From positions 17,989 to 81,988 of the forward strand of contig CANRIS010000010.1 of the NCBI GenBank assembly GCA_947630725.1: a DNA stretch of 64,000 nt. Direction: 5' to 3'. The position numbers and the translations under genes were made by a program. Positions 63,064 through 64,000 of the stretch are shown here, in pieces. The first letter of the stretch is position 1, and each line of letters opens with the position of its first letter. The DNA comes from an uncultured Clostridia bacterium. GTDB taxonomy: Bacteria > Bacillota > Clostridia > Lachnospirales > CAG-274. The notes beneath the pieces were generated by a model. It made no database searches and had not been told where the DNA came from. It worked only from the letters and a program-made list of their open reading frames with translations.

Positions 63064-63286
63064 GATATGTTTAAGATTTAAAACTCCGAAGGATATACGC
63101 AACAGCATAGCAAGGATCAATAACATGGTCGCCAATGGTGAGATAGATACAAAGAAAGCTAACAGTATTATACTTGGCTGCAATACTCTTTTGGGGAGTA
63201 TTAGACTTGATGAACAGCAAAAGCAGATCAATGAGTTAGAGAACTTCATAGACAGTTTAGAACTTAACAGAAGGCTGAATAAGTGA
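63056..63286 (+). CDS. Hypothetical 76-aa helical protein
   Basis: From ATG 63056, overlapping the previous gene by 8 bp. AKICLRFKTPKDIRNSIARI, NNMVANGEIDTKKANSI and RLDEQQKQINELENFIDSLEL give an all-helical protein resembling small phage ORFs found near packaging genes; no function assigned. Last gene of the element. Confidence 0.6.
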   Translation: MAKICLRFKTPKDIRNSIARINNMVANGEIDTKKANSIILGCNTLLGSIRLDEQQKQINELENFIDSLELNRRLNK

Positions 63287-63303
63287 ACACTGAAAACAGA
63301 GAT

Positions 63304-63333
63304 TAAAATCTAAGTGGTTAAAAAATGGTTAAA
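63304..63333. promoter_or_regulatory. Right integrase arm-type site
   Basis: 30-bp direct repeat of 55397-55426 (29/30), with two TGGTTAA copies at 63315 and 63326, five bases before attR. Confidence 0.75.
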
Positions 63334-63338
63334 ACAGC

Positions 63339-63363
63339 AAAAAAGAGAGGCTTGAAACCTCTC
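63339..63363 (-). terminator. Terminator of the tRNA-Gly/Gln/Gln operon
   Basis: Minus strand: GAGAGG (358-363) pairs with CCTCTC (345-350), then TTTTTT. It lies inside the attachment repeat, so the element preserves termination. Confidence 0.85.
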
Positions 63364-63419
63364 CAACTCTTTAAAAGCTAGGCTAGCAGGATTCGAACCT
63401 GCGAATGACGGAATCAGAA
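63339..63419. repeat. attR, restoring the tRNA-Gln gene
   Basis: 81-bp perfect copy of 55228-55308. Supplies the 3' half of tRNA-Gln(CUG) from the anticodon loop on, plus the terminator. Crossover lies somewhere in the identity, probably near the anticodon loop where the identity ends. Confidence 0.9.
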
Positions 63420-63449
63420 TCCGTTGCCTTACCGCTTGGCGATAGCCCA
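63378..63449 (-). tRNA. tRNA-Gln (anticodon CTG)
   Basis: 72 nt. Acceptor TGGGCTA with TAGCCTA and discriminator G; anticodon stem ACGGA/TCCGT with loop TTCTGAT, anticodon CTG; T arm GCAGG-TTCGAAT-CCTGC. CCA not encoded. Target of the satellite-like element; 3' half comes from attR. Confidence 0.95.
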
Positions 63450-63494
63450 TTATTATGCCGATAAAACTAAGGGATACAGATTGTTTTTCAGCAG

Positions 63495-63566
63495 CAGGGC
63501 TAGCAGGATTCGAACCTGCGAATGTAGGAATCAAAATCCTATGCCTTACCGCTTGGCTATAGCCCT
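63495..63566 (-). tRNA. tRNA-Gln (anticodon TTG)
   Basis: 72 nt. Acceptor AGGGCTA with TAGCCCT and discriminator G, anticodon loop TTTTGAT, anticodon TTG. Very similar to the neighbouring tRNA-Gln(CUG), but only the latter is occupied by the element. Confidence 0.95.
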
Positions 63567-63675
63567 ATATATCGGAACTAAGGTTTTGACTGCCGAAACA
63601 GCGTTATTTTCAGCCGCCAATGGCTGCCTGCCGACCAAAGCCGCATGGACTTTTGTTCTGACAGGATCAGTCAAG

Positions 63676-63747
63676 AGCGCGAAACGGGATTCGAACCCGC
63701 GGCCCTCGCCTTGGCAAGGCGATGCTCTACCACTGAGCCATTCGCGC
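63676..63747 (-). tRNA. tRNA-Gly (anticodon GCC)
   Basis: 72 nt. Acceptor GCGCGAA with TTCGCGC and discriminator T; anticodon stem/loop CGCCT-TGCCA-AGGCG region with anticodon GCC; T arm CGGG-TTCGAAT-CCCG. First tRNA of the operon. Confidence 0.95.
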
Positions 63748-63812
63748 ATATAAGCACACCGTGATGCTTTAGATTTTATCGCAAGAAACAGTATTTCCTG
63801 ACGACGATATAT

Positions 63813-63841
63813 ATATTATCACAAATCGGATGTTATGTCAA
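63813..63841 (-). promoter_or_regulatory. Promoter of the tRNA-Gly/Gln/Gln operon
   Basis: Minus-strand -35 TTGACA (63836-63841) and -10 TAATAT (63813-63818), 17-nt spacer. Confidence 0.8.
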
Positions 63842-63935
63842 GCAAAAAAATTATTTTTTTCGGGACGCAGGTTTTAGGGTGAAATTTTCGATATATGATA
63901 GGCTGGCGCTTTTTAAAAAATTTTAAAAAAAGGTG

Positions 63936-63964
63936 TTGACAAGGAGAAAAAATTATGATATTAT
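63936..63964 (+). promoter_or_regulatory. Strong promoter reading out of the window
   Basis: -35 TTGACA (63936-63941) and -10 TATTAT (63959-63964), 17-nt spacer, A/T-rich upstream. The transcript begins near 63971 and would serve a stable RNA or gene beyond position 64000. Confidence 0.7.
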
Positions 63965-64000
63965 AATTGAGCTGTCGCAGTAAAAGGCAGCGAAGCCCGA

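Larger units (their letters stand above)
55228..63419. mobile_element. 8.1-kb integrated phage-satellite-like element in tRNA-Gln(CUG)
   Basis: Bounded by perfect 81-bp direct repeats (55228-55308 and 63339-63419). Contents left to right: tyrosine integrase, CI-like repressor, divergent Cro-like protein, excisionase-like protein, 48-aa ORF, replisome organizer, DnaC loader, 128-aa and 55-aa ORFs, structured leader, scaffold, major capsid protein, 82-aa protein, HNH nuclease and three small genes. No portal, terminase, protease, tail, holin or lysin is present. Genes are tightly packed and the ends and integrase arm sites are intact, so a simple decayed prophage is less likely than a satellite that relies on a helper phage. 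Confidence 0.85.

Noticed and set aside
63424..63753. 109-aa frame across the tRNA genes
   Set aside because: It is antisense translation of three tRNA genes.
1..64000. CRISPR arrays, insertion sequences and rRNA genes
   Set aside because: None seen: no regularly spaced direct repeats, no transposase frame, no rRNA sequence in the window.

Overview
The window looks like the chromosome of an anaerobic, low-to-mid GC member of the Clostridia (Bacillota). The signs are an Rnf ferredoxin:NAD+ oxidoreductase operon, a Rex redox repressor, HemZ-type radical SAM chemistry, a zinc-type S14, AGGAGG ribosome binding sites before nearly every gene, and SLH-anchored surface proteins. The cohesin-like modules and a pectin-esterase-like SGNH hydrolase suggest a plant-polysaccharide user, but I cannot name the species.

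Layout. Positions 1-13181 are one long minus-strand run, relA-dtd-MBL hydrolase-hemZ-hisS-aspS-folC-(42-aa ORF)-TPR protein-purM-purN-purD, which links stringent response, tRNA charging and proofreading, folate and purine synthesis. A hairpin-rich gap and luxS follow. Positions 14675-19586 hold rnfCDGEAB. Positions 19728-35460 hold the full S10-spc-alpha ribosomal superoperon (rpsJ to rplQ, with secY, adk, infA and rpoA) without map between adk and infA. Positions 35542-55121 are a mixed region: an SLC13-like permease, secreted and S-layer proteins, mscL, tRNA-Pro, a DUF4127 protein with cardiolipin synthase, yolD/Y-family polymerase/ligA, a feoAAB iron operon with a palindromic operator, an ABC-F ATPase and rex.

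Positions 55228-63419 are an 8.1-kb integrated element in the 3' half of a tRNA-Gln(CUG) gene, bounded by 81-bp perfect direct repeats. It carries a tyrosine integrase, divergent CI/Cro-like regulators, an excisionase-like protein, a replisome organizer with an iteron-like origin candidate, a DnaC loader, a structured leader or small RNA, a capsid scaffold, a major capsid protein, an HNH nuclease and several small unknown genes. I see no portal, terminase, tail or lysis gene. With intact ends and tight gene packing, it reads as a very small capsid-encoding phage satellite rather than a complete prophage; this is the most interesting object in the window. A tRNA-Gly / tRNA-Gln / tRNA-Gln operon (minus strand) and a strong outward promoter close the window.
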